Of a stretch of DNA of 64,000 nt, positions 43,877 to 52,076 are shown one piece after another. The stretch's first letter is position 1. Each line of letters starts with the position of its first letter. The stretch spans positions 3,635,027 through 3,699,026 of the forward strand of contig NZ_CP025096.1 in NCBI RefSeq assembly GCF_002831565.1, given 5' to 3'. The notes under the pieces are model-generated. The model was not told the DNA's origin. It saw only the letters and a list, made by a program, of their open reading frames with translations, and searched no databases. This DNA comes from Spirosoma pollinicola. Its GTDB lineage: Bacteria; Bacteroidota; Bacteroidia; Cytophagales; Spirosomataceae. The translations under genes and the position numbers were made by a program.

Positions 43877-44587
43877 ATGACGGTCAATAGAAAAGCCGGG
43901 ATCCTGCTCGTTACATTGCTGGTCCCGGCTTTGCTGTACATATTCCTGCGGTTTGCAACGCAGAACCATTTCGTATTACCCCGCTATTTGCCAAAAATAG
44001 ATTCGACAAGGGGCGAACCATTAATGGGTAAAGTTACCCTTGCCGATGGCAGTGTCATAACTGACACGATTTTTAACCACATACCACCTTTCAAACTAAT
44101 TGATCAGGACGGCGAAGTGGTTGATCAGTCGATCGTGAAGAATAAAATCTACGTAGCTGATTTTTTCTTTACGCGTTGTGGCACAATCTGCCCCCGCATT
44201 GCTTCACAACTATCAAGAGTGCAGGATATATTTAGAAATAAACCTGATCTTGTGTTTCTCTCACATTCCGTCGACCCAGAGCATGACCGGCCGGCGCAAC
44301 TAAAAGCATATGCTAAAAAGTACGAAGCTATACCCGGTAAGTGGTATTTTCTGACAGGTAGCAAAGCTGACATTTACGATCTGGCCATGCACGGCTATTA
44401 TTTGCCAACAGTTGATGCCGGAGTAAAGGCAGGCAAGCCTGACGAAACTTTTATTCACAGCGAAAAGTTGGTATTAGTAGACAAAGAAGGCGTTGTGAGA
44501 GGGTTTTATGATGGAACCGACAAAGAGGATGTTGATCGGTTAGTGCTCGAAATCAGGGTACTTCTGGATATATACAGTAAAGAATAA
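43877..44587 (+). CDS. SCO1/SenC copper chaperone
   Basis: This 236-residue protein has an N-terminal anchor (AGILLVTLLVPALLYIFLRF) and a thioredoxin-fold SCO domain. The copper ligands are C101 and C105 (CGTIC in a CxxxC motif) and H194 (FIHSEKLVLVD). SCO proteins deliver copper to, or reduce, the CuA site of subunit II, which fits its position in the oxidase operon. The YVADFFFTRCGTICPRIASQ segment is diagnostic. Confidence 0.95.
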   Translation: MTVNRKAGILLVTLLVPALLYIFLRFATQNHFVLPRYLPKIDSTRGEPLMGKVTLADGSVITDTIFNHIPPFKLIDQDGEVVDQSIVKNKIYVADFFFTRCGTICPRIASQLSRVQDIFRNKPDLVFLSHSVDPEHDRPAQLKAYAKKYEAIPGKWYFLTGSKADIYDLAMHGYYLPTVDAGVKAGKPDETFIHSEKLVLVDKEGVVRGFYDGTDKEDVDRLVLEIRVLLDIYSKE

Positions 44588-44597
44588 TTTACAGCTT

Positions 44598-45140
44598 ATG
44601 GACACGTTGCAGCCCGCTCAGGAACAGAAAGCCAATCGGGTGATTACCGTTCTCTCTCTGGCTATTCCAATCGCTGTAGCCGTATTATTAGGCATTCGAC
44701 AGAAAGTTGATTTAGGTAGCTGGACAACTTATTTGCCACACCTGAATGGCATCATCAATTCAATAACGTCAGTTTTGCTGCTTACAGGTTATTACTTTAT
44801 TCGGCAAAAAAACCTTGTTGCCCACAAACGGACAATGCTGGCTGCGTTTACCTTCGGATCGTTGTTTTTGGTTAGTTATGTACTATATCATTTAACAAAC
44901 GAATCGACACCATTTGGAGGAACGGGATGGATTCGGCCGGTTTATTATTTCTTGCTGGTATCACACATAGTCTTATCAGTAGTAGTTGTCTGGTTTGTGT
45001 TGAGAGCTGTTTACTTTGCGTTGAGCGGGCAGATTGTCCGGCACAAAAAAACAGTGAAATATGCGTTTCCAATCTGGCTATACGTGAGTACTACAGGCGT
45101 GATTGTTTATCTACTCATAAAGCCGTATTATATCCATTAA
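44598..45140 (+). CDS. DUF420 membrane protein (oxidase-associated)
   Basis: This 180-residue protein with five hydrophobic segments matches DUF420 (YozB type): VITVLSLAIPIAVAVLLGIR, LPHLNGIINSITSVLLLTGY, KRTMLAAFTFGSLFLVSYVL, PVYYFLLVSHIVLSVVVVWF and YAFPIWLYVSTTGVIVYLLI. Conserved histidines lie in HLNG, the HKR motif and SHI, and could bind copper or heme. The family is commonly encoded next to SCO1 and oxidase genes. A role in oxidase assembly is inferred. Confidence 0.9.
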   Translation: MDTLQPAQEQKANRVITVLSLAIPIAVAVLLGIRQKVDLGSWTTYLPHLNGIINSITSVLLLTGYYFIRQKNLVAHKRTMLAAFTFGSLFLVSYVLYHLTNESTPFGGTGWIRPVYYFLLVSHIVLSVVVVWFVLRAVYFALSGQIVRHKKTVKYAFPIWLYVSTTGVIVYLLIKPYYIH

Positions 45141-45147
45141 CTAGAGC

Positions 45148-45429
45148 ATGATCATGAGAAGTTGGAAAGTGTGGTTATTAGTTTTTGCCCTTATTGGCGT
45201 TGCGCCAAACATAATGGCTCAGTGTGCTATGTGCCGGGGAACGGTCGAAAGCACAGTTAGTAACGGACGTAGTATTATAGCGTCTGATTTGAATATTGGT
45301 ATTGTCTATCTATTAATTATGCCTTATCTACTTGTAGGCTTTATTGCTTACATGTGGTATCGTAATAGTAAACGTGAGTATGGGAAACGTCTCGAAATTG
45401 CAGGCCGCGTTAGGAGGGCTTTGTCCTAG
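45148..45429 (+). CDS. Small membrane protein with CxxC, oxidase operon
   Basis: This 93-residue protein starts at 45148 or, two codons later, at 45154. It has a signal peptide (MRSWKVWLLVFALIGVAPNIMAQ), a mature N-terminus with CAMCRGTVES (CxxC) and a single membrane helix (IGIVYLLIMPYLLVGFIAYM). The tail is basic. I know of similar small genes at the end of Bacteroidota cox operons but no named function. The CxxC near the N-terminus could bind metal. It overlaps the DUF983 gene by 50 bp. Confidence 0.8.
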   Translation: MIMRSWKVWLLVFALIGVAPNIMAQCAMCRGTVESTVSNGRSIIASDLNIGIVYLLIMPYLLVGFIAYMWYRNSKREYGKRLEIAGRVRRALS

Positions 45430-45757
45430 ATGCAGGCAGGGGAAAATTTTTAGTGGCCCATTCTACTCACCCACCCGTTTTGATGAAATGTTTGAACACT
45501 GTCCACAGTGTGGATTGCGGTACGAAGTTGAACCAGGGTATTTTATTGGGGCAATGTATGTTAGTTATGCTATTTCGGGCGGAGTTGCCCTGGTAATGGG
45601 GTTTCTAATCTTCTACTTAGGTGGAGATCCGGATGGGTGGATATATGCTTGTTTTATTGCGCCCGTCATGATCTTGATTGCACCAATCAATTTTCGAATA
45701 TCGCGAGTCATCTGGCTACATTATGTAGCTGGCATTCAATATGTAAAAGGGCTGTAA
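45380..45757 (+). CDS. DUF983 family membrane protein
   Basis: The ATG at 45380 gives 125 residues; an in-frame TTG at 45344 is less likely. The N-terminal CPRCRQGKIF and FEHCPQCGLRYEVEPGYFIG carry two CxxC pairs, a probable zinc ribbon. Two membrane segments follow (MYVSYAISGGVALVMGFLIF and YACFIAPVMILIAPINFRIS). DUF983 is often encoded with cytochrome oxidase genes, with an undefined assembly role. It is the last gene of the operon. Confidence 0.9.
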   Translation: MGNVSKLQAALGGLCPRCRQGKIFSGPFYSPTRFDEMFEHCPQCGLRYEVEPGYFIGAMYVSYAISGGVALVMGFLIFYLGGDPDGWIYACFIAPVMILIAPINFRISRVIWLHYVAGIQYVKGL

Positions 45758-45867
45758 AAGGCCTTTTTTTTATGCCCACCTGCTATAGAAAATAAAATAT
45801 ATAATTTTTTGTAATCCATGCAACCACCACGCTTTATCTTGCATCTAGTGGGTGAACCTAAACGAAT

Positions 45868-46467
45868 ATGCTGCGAATTATACCGTTTTTCACGACAGAG
45901 GCTCAACTGATCGTTGCGCTGAAGCGGGGCGAAAGTCGTGCTCACAAGGTCGTTTATGAACGGTTTGCCGGTAAAATGCTGGCCGTATGCACGCGTTATT
46001 GTGCCAATCGGGATGATGCGGAAGAGGTAATGCTGGACGGTTTCATGCGCGTCTTTGAAAAGATTGACCAGTTTAGGGAAGATGGCAGTTTTGAGGGGTG
46101 GATCAGGCGTATTATGGTTACAGAATCGCTCATGTTTCTTCGAAAAACGAAGCAATGGCGGCAGGAAATGCCCATTGATGAAGCTACTGTTGAACCAGAC
46201 TACGAATGGGCTGATACCGCAGTAAATGAAAATGATTTATTACGATTAGTGAATCAGTTACCCGATGGCTATCGTACAGTATTTAATCTATATGCAATAG
46301 AAGGGTATGCACATGCCGAAATTGCAGATATGTTAGGCATTTCGGAAGGGACCTCAAAATCACAATTGAGCCGTGCCCGAATGATGCTACAGGCAAATTT
46401 GAAAAAATTGGAACAGGACTTTCGGACCGTATCCTATGAAAAAACACACAGAAAAACCGCCAATTGA
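45868..46467 (+). CDS. ECF RNA polymerase sigma factor
   Basis: This 199-residue protein has sigma region 2 at about 25-95 (KVVYERFAGKMLAVCTRYCA, NRDDAEEVMLDGFMRVFEKI, then FEGWIRRIMVTESLMFLRKT) and region 4 at about 125-180 (LVNQLPDGYRTVFNLYAIEG, then HAEIADMLGISEGTSKSQLS). Its 3' end overlaps the next gene by 32 bp. Unlike the 20.3-kb sigma factor it has no FecR partner. It belongs to a three-gene unit with a membrane protein and a putative barrel. Confidence 0.93.
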   Translation: MLRIIPFFTTEAQLIVALKRGESRAHKVVYERFAGKMLAVCTRYCANRDDAEEVMLDGFMRVFEKIDQFREDGSFEGWIRRIMVTESLMFLRKTKQWRQEMPIDEATVEPDYEWADTAVNENDLLRLVNQLPDGYRTVFNLYAIEGYAHAEIADMLGISEGTSKSQLSRARMMLQANLKKLEQDFRTVSYEKTHRKTAN

Positions 46468-47371
46468 CGAGCTGTTCGCCCGTAAACTTGGCAACACGTC
46501 GTTACCGCCCAGCGCCGATGGATTTGCCCGATTACAGGCACGTATGGGACAGCAGAAACCAGACGCAAAAATTGTCTTTTGGCGCAATCCTGATGCTCAG
46601 CGTTACATGGCTGCTGCGGCTTGCCTGTTGCTCGTTTGTCTGTTTGGCTGGCTTTACTGGCCATCGGCTAACAGTGATAGGGAGCAGGGCCAGGCGCAGG
46701 TGGCAACGAATCAAGCTGGTGATAACTCATCAGAAAAGGTAGCTGAAAAACAATCAGACCAACGCCAGTTGGAAGGCTTGAAAACGAAAACTAAAGAGGA
46801 TACCGAATTCAGTCAGAATTCGGCTAAAGACCAGGTTGCTGTTGCAGAGAAAGAAGCACAGGGAAATGAAGGGGCGAATAGAGCTGTGAAGCGGTCTACG
46901 AGTCGCCTTAAAATGATTGAAACTGTCCCAACTCATGTTGGTTCTGTGGTCGCTCAAGTGAAATCAAACGAAGGTAAAGGTCAGAATGAAACAACACTTC
47001 CTGTTGCCGTAGCACCGGCTAATCAGCCCAGTACTATACAAACAGAGCAGTTGGCAGATATTAAACCGATAAGTAAACCTGCTCCTGTTTCTGAGCGAGT
47101 GCTGGTTGTTACCATTGCCGAACCCGAAGCATTAGTGGCGGCTCGTCAGGTAGCGAAGGTGGCAGTAGAAGAAAAATCGGTGGTTGCTCAAAACGAAAAA
47201 TCAGAAAAAGAAGCCAAAGGTGGCAGTTTTTGGCAACAGGTTAAACGTATTAAGCAAGGTGACATATTTGCCCGTCAGGACAATGCAACCAATGAAGAGA
47301 GTGGTTTACTGGGTCGGGCCTATAGTGGACTGAAACATAACTTAGATAAAGATAAATCAGCAAAACAATGA
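46436..47371 (+). CDS. Single-pass membrane protein, putative anti-sigma factor
   Basis: This 311-residue protein is encoded in overlap with the sigma gene (32 bp) and with the next gene (ATGA). A short cytoplasmic N-terminus (PPIDELFARKLGNTSLPPSA) resembles the region upstream of anti-sigma membrane spans. A single helix lies at about 58-78 (YMAAAACLLLVCLFGWLYWP). A long, low-complexity Glu/Lys/Gln/Val-rich periplasmic part follows to about 260, then a conserved-looking end (GSFWQQVKRIKQGDIFARQD). No zinc-binding anti-sigma motif was seen. The anti-sigma role rests on gene order and topology. Confidence 0.65.
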   Translation: MKKHTEKPPIDELFARKLGNTSLPPSADGFARLQARMGQQKPDAKIVFWRNPDAQRYMAAAACLLLVCLFGWLYWPSANSDREQGQAQVATNQAGDNSSEKVAEKQSDQRQLEGLKTKTKEDTEFSQNSAKDQVAVAEKEAQGNEGANRAVKRSTSRLKMIETVPTHVGSVVAQVKSNEGKGQNETTLPVAVAPANQPSTIQTEQLADIKPISKPAPVSERVLVVTIAEPEALVAARQVAKVAVEEKSVVAQNEKSEKEAKGGSFWQQVKRIKQGDIFARQDNATNEESGLLGRAYSGLKHNLDKDKSAKQ

Positions 47372-48387
47372 ATCGCCTTTTACGTACAGTTACTACGGTA
47401 ATTGGATTGCTAGTGGTAACGATTACCCAGGCCAAACCAGTAAGCCCAACAGATTCACTTGTTATTCGGTTTGCCAACCGCACCCGGCTCGTTATTTATG
47501 CGCCGGACAAAGCGGGTATACAGGCATTGTCGAACTACGATTTGAATAAAATTGTCCGTGAGATGGGTATGAAACTGGATTCGGTGCCGGGTGGGCAAAC
47601 GCAAATCTCGCAGGATGGGGGGCGTTACCTAAAAGATACCGTACTCGTCGTTACCAGGCAGAAAGATGGCGTTTCGGTGATTATTAATACTGCAGGTGAT
47701 ACGGTCAGAACCGGATCATCGAAAAAAGATGAAACAGACCGTAATTACGATCGCGCAAGGCATAGGAAGCGTAATGATAACCAAAGCATTGATTACAACC
47801 TAAGTATTGGTCTGAACACGCTGATTCAACAGAGTGCTAATCCGGCTTATCCGGAAGATAGTTATAGTCTTCGTCCCATAGGTTCACGCTACATAGCGAT
47901 GTCTGTAGGCGCTATGCCAACACTCATTCGAGGAAAATACGCGTCGCTGAAGCTGTATTATGGTGTTGAGGTGGCCTGGAATAACTTTATGTTCGAAGGA
48001 AATAAAATTGTCGAAAAGACACCTGCCGGTATCGCCTTCGTTGACGCAGGACGTGAGTTACAGAAAAGTAAACTGACCGTTTGTAGCATTGGCATTCCTG
48101 TTGTGCCACGAGTAACGTTTTATAATAGCGATGGGCAGAAAGTATGCCACATTGGTTTAGGCGGGTATGTCAACTACCGGCTCGACAGCTATCGGAAAAT
48201 AAAAGAAGCAGATGGGGGTAAAGACCGTCGGCATTCCGATTATGATCTAAGCAATATACGCTATGGCCTAGTTGCTCACTTAGGTATAAAAAGTTTTAAT
48301 TTTTTCACCAAATATGACTTGAGCCCGTTGTTTGTGGCTGGTAAAGGTCCTGACGTTAGAACCCTTACCTTTGGGATTGGATTCTAA
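47368..48387 (+). CDS. Putative outer-membrane beta-barrel protein
   Basis: This 339-residue protein has a signal peptide (MNRLLRTVTTVIGLLVVTIT, then QAKP). An N-terminal globular part (LVIRFANRTRLVIYAPDKAG) is followed by alternating beta segments from about 150 (YNLSIGLNTLIQQS, RYIAMSVGAMPTL, LKLYYGVEVAWNNFMFEG). It ends in an aromatic-terminated strand (VRTLTFGIGF), typical of outer-membrane barrels. No family name can be given. It is coupled to the membrane protein gene by an ATGA overlap, suggesting one envelope-sensing unit. Confidence 0.65.
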   Translation: MNRLLRTVTTVIGLLVVTITQAKPVSPTDSLVIRFANRTRLVIYAPDKAGIQALSNYDLNKIVREMGMKLDSVPGGQTQISQDGGRYLKDTVLVVTRQKDGVSVIINTAGDTVRTGSSKKDETDRNYDRARHRKRNDNQSIDYNLSIGLNTLIQQSANPAYPEDSYSLRPIGSRYIAMSVGAMPTLIRGKYASLKLYYGVEVAWNNFMFEGNKIVEKTPAGIAFVDAGRELQKSKLTVCSIGIPVVPRVTFYNSDGQKVCHIGLGGYVNYRLDSYRKIKEADGGKDRRHSDYDLSNIRYGLVAHLGIKSFNFFTKYDLSPLFVAGKGPDVRTLTFGIGF

Positions 48388-48390
48388 AGT

Positions 48391-49215
48391 ATGAGTCAGA
48401 AAACCATTTCTATTATTGGCTGTGGCTGGTTGGGTATGCCGCTTGCCGTACAGCTTCTGAAAATAGGGTATGCCGTTAAGGGCAGCACGACATCGGTAGA
48501 AAAACTAGCTACCTTACGCCAGAAAGGTATTGATGCTTACCAGCTTGCCCTAACTCCTGAACCTGTCGGCGATCTAACAGCACTGTTGAACGCAGACACA
48601 GCCCTTATTGATATTCCACCCAAAGCGGGCAAACTGGGTGATGATTTTCACCCAAGTCAAATTGACCATTTGCTCGAAGCCTTACGGAAATCTTCTGTAG
48701 AGCACATTATCTACGTCAGTTCAACATCGGTATATCCAGAACTGAGTCGGGTAGTTGTTGAGGAAGACGTGACAAGGCTTGATGAATCGGCTGCACCGGG
48801 ATTGGTGCAGGCCGAACAACTTACTCAACAGTTTGCCCCAGACCGATCTGTAACGATACTGCGTTGTGGGGGCTTAATGGGCTATGATCGCATTCCGGGC
48901 AAATACGTAGCCGGACGAACAGTAGACAGTGGAGCTGTACCGGTTAACTATCTTCATCAAGACGATGCTGTGGGGATACTAACCACGATAATCAGTCAAC
49001 AGCTAACAGGCACATACAATGCCGTTGCGCCAGCACATCCAACCCGAGAAGCTATTTACCGAAAAAGCTGTGCCGATTTTGGGTATCAACTGCCTACGTT
49101 TATCATTCCTGAAAAGCCTGTCCCGTATAAGTCAATTTCGGTAGAGAAATTGGTTCGGGCATCGGGTTATGAGTTTAAGTATCCGGATCCATTGCACTTC
49201 CTGTATCGGCTATGA
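48391..49215 (+). CDS. SDR-type NAD-dependent epimerase/dehydratase-like protein
   Basis: This 274-residue protein has an N-terminal Rossmann motif (IIGCGWLGMPLAVQLLKIGY, GxGxxG form) and the extended-SDR body: IYVSSTSVYPELSRVVVEED, ILRCGGLMGYDRIPGKYVAG, VNYLHQDDAVGILTTIISQQ. It resembles the YeeZ-like group of atypical SDRs. The catalytic YxxxK is not evident, so it may be a nucleotide-binding or non-classical enzyme. Its stop overlaps the convergent glycosyltransferase stop by 6 bp. Confidence 0.85.
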   Translation: MSQKTISIIGCGWLGMPLAVQLLKIGYAVKGSTTSVEKLATLRQKGIDAYQLALTPEPVGDLTALLNADTALIDIPPKAGKLGDDFHPSQIDHLLEALRKSSVEHIIYVSSTSVYPELSRVVVEEDVTRLDESAAPGLVQAEQLTQQFAPDRSVTILRCGGLMGYDRIPGKYVAGRTVDSGAVPVNYLHQDDAVGILTTIISQQLTGTYNAVAPAHPTREAIYRKSCADFGYQLPTFIIPEKPVPYKSISVEKLVRASGYEFKYPDPLHFLYRL

Positions 49216-50361
49216 CCGCAATAAATGCCGAATACGCGTTCTAAAAAATCCTCCAGACGATGACGGTTTTTGTGTAGAAGAAATCGCCCGATTCAAAGCC
49301 GCCAGAAAGATAAAATAGCCTTGCGCATGCCACGCCCGGAATTGCTTGCTGACTTGCGGATCATACTGCGGTATGAAGTCCAGTAACTGGTTAATATCAA
49401 ATCGGTCAGAAGCAATGCCAACCCCTGCCCGCTCGCTGTCAATAGCGTTACAAGCTTGCTCGTAATGGTTTGATTGGGGAATCATAAGAGCCGGTTTGCC
49501 TAGATAGAGCGCTTCACAAACCGATTCGAACCCGGCTGTAGTCACAATAGCTTTGCAACGAGCCATGAAATCCAGGAATCGTTTCCCGTCGATAGCATGG
49601 TATGTCAAGGTGTTATCGACAACCTGATCCGGGCCACTTGCGTCCGAATGAAAAGCATGCATTGGCATGTCGGGCCGGTTTTGATGGGCTTTTTCTAATT
49701 CAACTTTCAGGCCCGGCTGCGTAACATAAGCTAATAAAAAGTCGCCCGTTGCTGGTTTCAAATCAGTTATTTCCTGGCGGAGTAGTGGAGGGACTATTTT
49801 AAGGCGCTTATTTGGTTCATCGGCTTGTTTATCAAAAGAGAGAGCAAGCAATTCGTGTGCTCCAAAGCAGGTTAATCGCGTATTTACTTTAAAAGCCTGC
49901 CGATAAAACCATTGCCCCTTTGGGCGTTGAAAATCAGAGTGAAACGCCATATACTGATGGGCAATACAAATCATCGGTACAGAGGGCCGAAGAAGTGCAT
50001 AGGTCATTCCTCCCAGCATTTCATAAAAGTTAACCACAACATCAGGCCGTAGTGTATCTATATGATCACGAACTTGCCGCAAGCTACGCCAGAAGGGTCG
50101 AAAGGCACGAACGGCCGATACGGTCGTCTTGAAGGGTTCGAGGGCATTGGTGCCTGCATTGTATACCAGTCCGGGGCTAAACACAGGGTAAACCGGGGCA
50201 GAGAATTTCTCGCTAAAGAAAGATGGGACTGGTCTCTTCCCTGTTACGCCAACAATTGCCCCAGTTACCTCATGACCAGCTATAGTTAGAATTTGCGCCA
50301 GCGACAGTGCCTGGGTTAAGTGACCACGACCTTCACCTTGTACCAAAAATAAAACACGCAT
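49210..50361 (-). CDS. MurG-like (GT-B) glycosyltransferase
   Basis: This 383-residue protein has a GT-B fold. The N-terminal FLVQGEGRGHLTQALSLAQI is the glycine-rich acceptor-side loop. A C-terminal donor-binding segment reads ATTAGFESVCEALYLGKPAL, then IPQSNHYEQACNA. The relatives are annotated as glycosyltransferases of unknown acceptor, likely lipid or envelope sugars. It lies 47 bp downstream of the LpxH-like phosphoesterase on the same strand, so the two probably form a pair. Confidence 0.85.
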   Translation of the reverse strand: MRVLFLVQGEGRGHLTQALSLAQILTIAGHEVTGAIVGVTGKRPVPSFFSEKFSAPVYPVFSPGLVYNAGTNALEPFKTTVSAVRAFRPFWRSLRQVRDHIDTLRPDVVVNFYEMLGGMTYALLRPSVPMICIAHQYMAFHSDFQRPKGQWFYRQAFKVNTRLTCFGAHELLALSFDKQADEPNKRLKIVPPLLRQEITDLKPATGDFLLAYVTQPGLKVELEKAHQNRPDMPMHAFHSDASGPDQVVDNTLTYHAIDGKRFLDFMARCKAIVTTAGFESVCEALYLGKPALMIPQSNHYEQACNAIDSERAGVGIASDRFDINQLLDFIPQYDPQVSKQFRAWHAQGYFIFLAALNRAISSTQKPSSSGGFFRTRIRHLLRS

Positions 50362-50408
50362 ATTAACTAAGAGTTAGGTTTGTCAAGCGAGATTCTACTA
50401 AGTACCAG

Positions 50409-51200
50409 CTAGTTGACCTGATTTACTGAAAGCCTGGATTCTTCCTCATCCTTTAAATCAGATGTATAAAAAAGCAGGCTCCAGTTTCCATCGTGATCTT
50501 CGACCAGCGCACTGAGTGATTCAACCCAATCGCCGGAATTCATGTAGGTGATTCCATCAAATTCGTGAATGGCGGGTTGATGGATGTGGCCACAAATGAT
50601 GCCGTTGCAGTTGCGGGCACGGGCTAATTCCGTAAGCTTCTGTTCGTAATCGGAAATGTAACTGACAGCCTGCTTTATGCGGGATTTCACCTGTTGAGAC
50701 AGGGAGTAATAAGGCAGCGCGCGCCAGCTGCGGTATTGGTTGTAAGACTTGTTAATGCCCAGTAACAACGTATACCCGATATCGCCTAAATAGGCAAGCC
50801 ATTTCATATGCGACGTAATGGAATCAAATACATCGCCGTGAGTGACATAAAACTTTTTTGCGCCTGAACTCAGAATATAATCTTTCTGGATTGTGAAATT
50901 TTTACCCACTTTGAGTGGCATGATCTGATCCAGAAAATCATCGTGATTGCCACGCAGATAGATAACTTTGGTATCGTAATGAACGATTTGCTTTAAAACC
51001 GTTTTAAAAAAAGCGGTGTGTTTCTTTTTCCAGGTTCCGTACTGCTTTAATTGCCAGCCATCGATGATGTCTCCATTAAGGATTAGTTTCTGACACGAAT
51101 AGTTACGCAGGAATTCGGTGGCTTCTTTAGCTTTCGCTCCGGTTGTGCCGAGATGGATATCCGACATAACAATTGTGCGAAAATGCGTACTTGATTTCAT
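50409..51200 (-). CDS. LpxH-like metallophosphoesterase (UDP-2,3-diacylglucosamine diphosphatase family)
   Basis: This 263-residue calcineurin-like phosphoesterase has the full metal-binding set: VMSDIHLG (DxH), LNGDIIDGW (GDxxD), YLRGNHDDFL (GNHD), THGDVFD and ICGHIHQPA (GHxH). It groups with UDP-2,3-diacylglucosamine diphosphatases by overall pattern. Whether it acts in lipid A synthesis or on another glycolipid is open, because it sits with a glycosyltransferase rather than lpx genes. Confidence 0.88.
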   Translation of the reverse strand: MKSSTHFRTIVMSDIHLGTTGAKAKEATEFLRNYSCQKLILNGDIIDGWQLKQYGTWKKKHTAFFKTVLKQIVHYDTKVIYLRGNHDDFLDQIMPLKVGKNFTIQKDYILSSGAKKFYVTHGDVFDSITSHMKWLAYLGDIGYTLLLGINKSYNQYRSWRALPYYSLSQQVKSRIKQAVSYISDYEQKLTELARARNCNGIICGHIHQPAIHEFDGITYMNSGDWVESLSALVEDHDGNWSLLFYTSDLKDEEESRLSVNQVN

Positions 51201-51313
51201 GAACGAAACTACTAATCAGCCGTTACGCTATGTTTATCAGAATGTTACTAAATTGCCAATAGTATAGAACAGTAGGATTCAAACTTAATATTGACTTAAC
51301 AAAACCAAGATAG

Positions 51314-51946
51314 ATGGAAAATCCGGTGCTTATTTTTGGAGCAGGTAGCCTTGGCCTGACGGCTCTGGACTTGTTTCAGCGCAACAGTGTAGTGGTGTAT
51401 GGCTTGTTAGATGATAACAAAGAGTTGCACGGCAAGGAATTTAGCGACGTATCGGTATTGGGTGAAACAGACGACGACGGTTTCCTGAAACTCATCGGTC
51501 AGAAATGCGAAGCATTTGTCGCTGTCAGTGATAGTCGTGTTCGGAAGCGACTAATCAAAATGCTGAACGAACGGCGCAAGGTGCAGCCCGTCAATGCCAT
51601 TCATGATACCGCAACGGTGTCAACTTTAGCCATTCTGGGCCATGGTAACTTGCTGGCTGCCAAGGTTGTTGTGAATCCGTTTGCCGAAATTGGCCAGCAC
51701 TGCATTATTCAGTCTGGCACTATTGTAGAGACGAAAGCCAGAATTGGCGACTATGTACACATAGGAACCGGATGCCTGATTAACAGCGGGGCAACTGTAG
51801 AAGAAGGGGCTTTTATCGGCACGGGCGCAACGATTGTTGCGGGGGTTACTGTTGGTAAAAACGCCCGTGTGGGCGCAGGCTCAGTTGTAGTTGAAAGTGT
51901 TGAGGCCGGTACGACTGTATTTGGCAATCCTGCAAAAAAACTGTAG
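51314..51946 (+). CDS. PglD/NeuD-type sugar acyltransferase
   Basis: This 210-residue protein has an N-terminal Rossmann-like domain (PVLIFGAGSLGLTALDLFQR, about 3-80) and a C-terminal left-handed beta helix of hexapeptide repeats at about 105-205 (VVNPFAEIGQHCIIQSGTIV, HIGTGCLINSGATVEEGAFI, GAGSVVVESVEAGTTVFGNP). PglD/NeuD enzymes transfer acetyl groups to aminosugars or sialic acid precursors. The sugar is unknown here. It converges on the GDP-fucose synthase gene across a perfect 30-bp inverted repeat. Confidence 0.9.
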   Translation: MENPVLIFGAGSLGLTALDLFQRNSVVVYGLLDDNKELHGKEFSDVSVLGETDDDGFLKLIGQKCEAFVAVSDSRVRKRLIKMLNERRKVQPVNAIHDTATVSTLAILGHGNLLAAKVVVNPFAEIGQHCIIQSGTIVETKARIGDYVHIGTGCLINSGATVEEGAFIGTGATIVAGVTVGKNARVGAGSVVVESVEAGTTVFGNPAKKL

Positions 51947-51993
51947 TACGATTTCCTGGTACGTGGTTGTGTCACCGTGCAGGTATTACTTTA

Positions 51994-52063
51994 CAGAGAC
52001 ACTCGGAGTAAAAAGAGATTCACAGAATAGTCCGTGAATCTCTTTTTACTCCGAGTGTCTCTG
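51994..52063. repeat. Perfect 30-bp inverted repeat between convergent genes
   Basis: Positions 51994-52023 and 52034-52063 are exact reverse complements over 30 nt around a 10-nt loop (AGAATAGTCC). The stem contains an A5/T5 block at its centre. It lies between two convergent genes and probably terminates both transcripts, but it lacks an external T-tract and is far longer than needed for an ordinary terminator. Confidence 0.85.
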
Positions 52064-52076
52064 CGGAACGATGTGA

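Noticed and set aside
45757..45775. Strong terminator after the DUF983 gene
   Set aside because: A T8 tract is present, but the preceding stem is only AAAGG/CCTTT, too weak to call with confidence.
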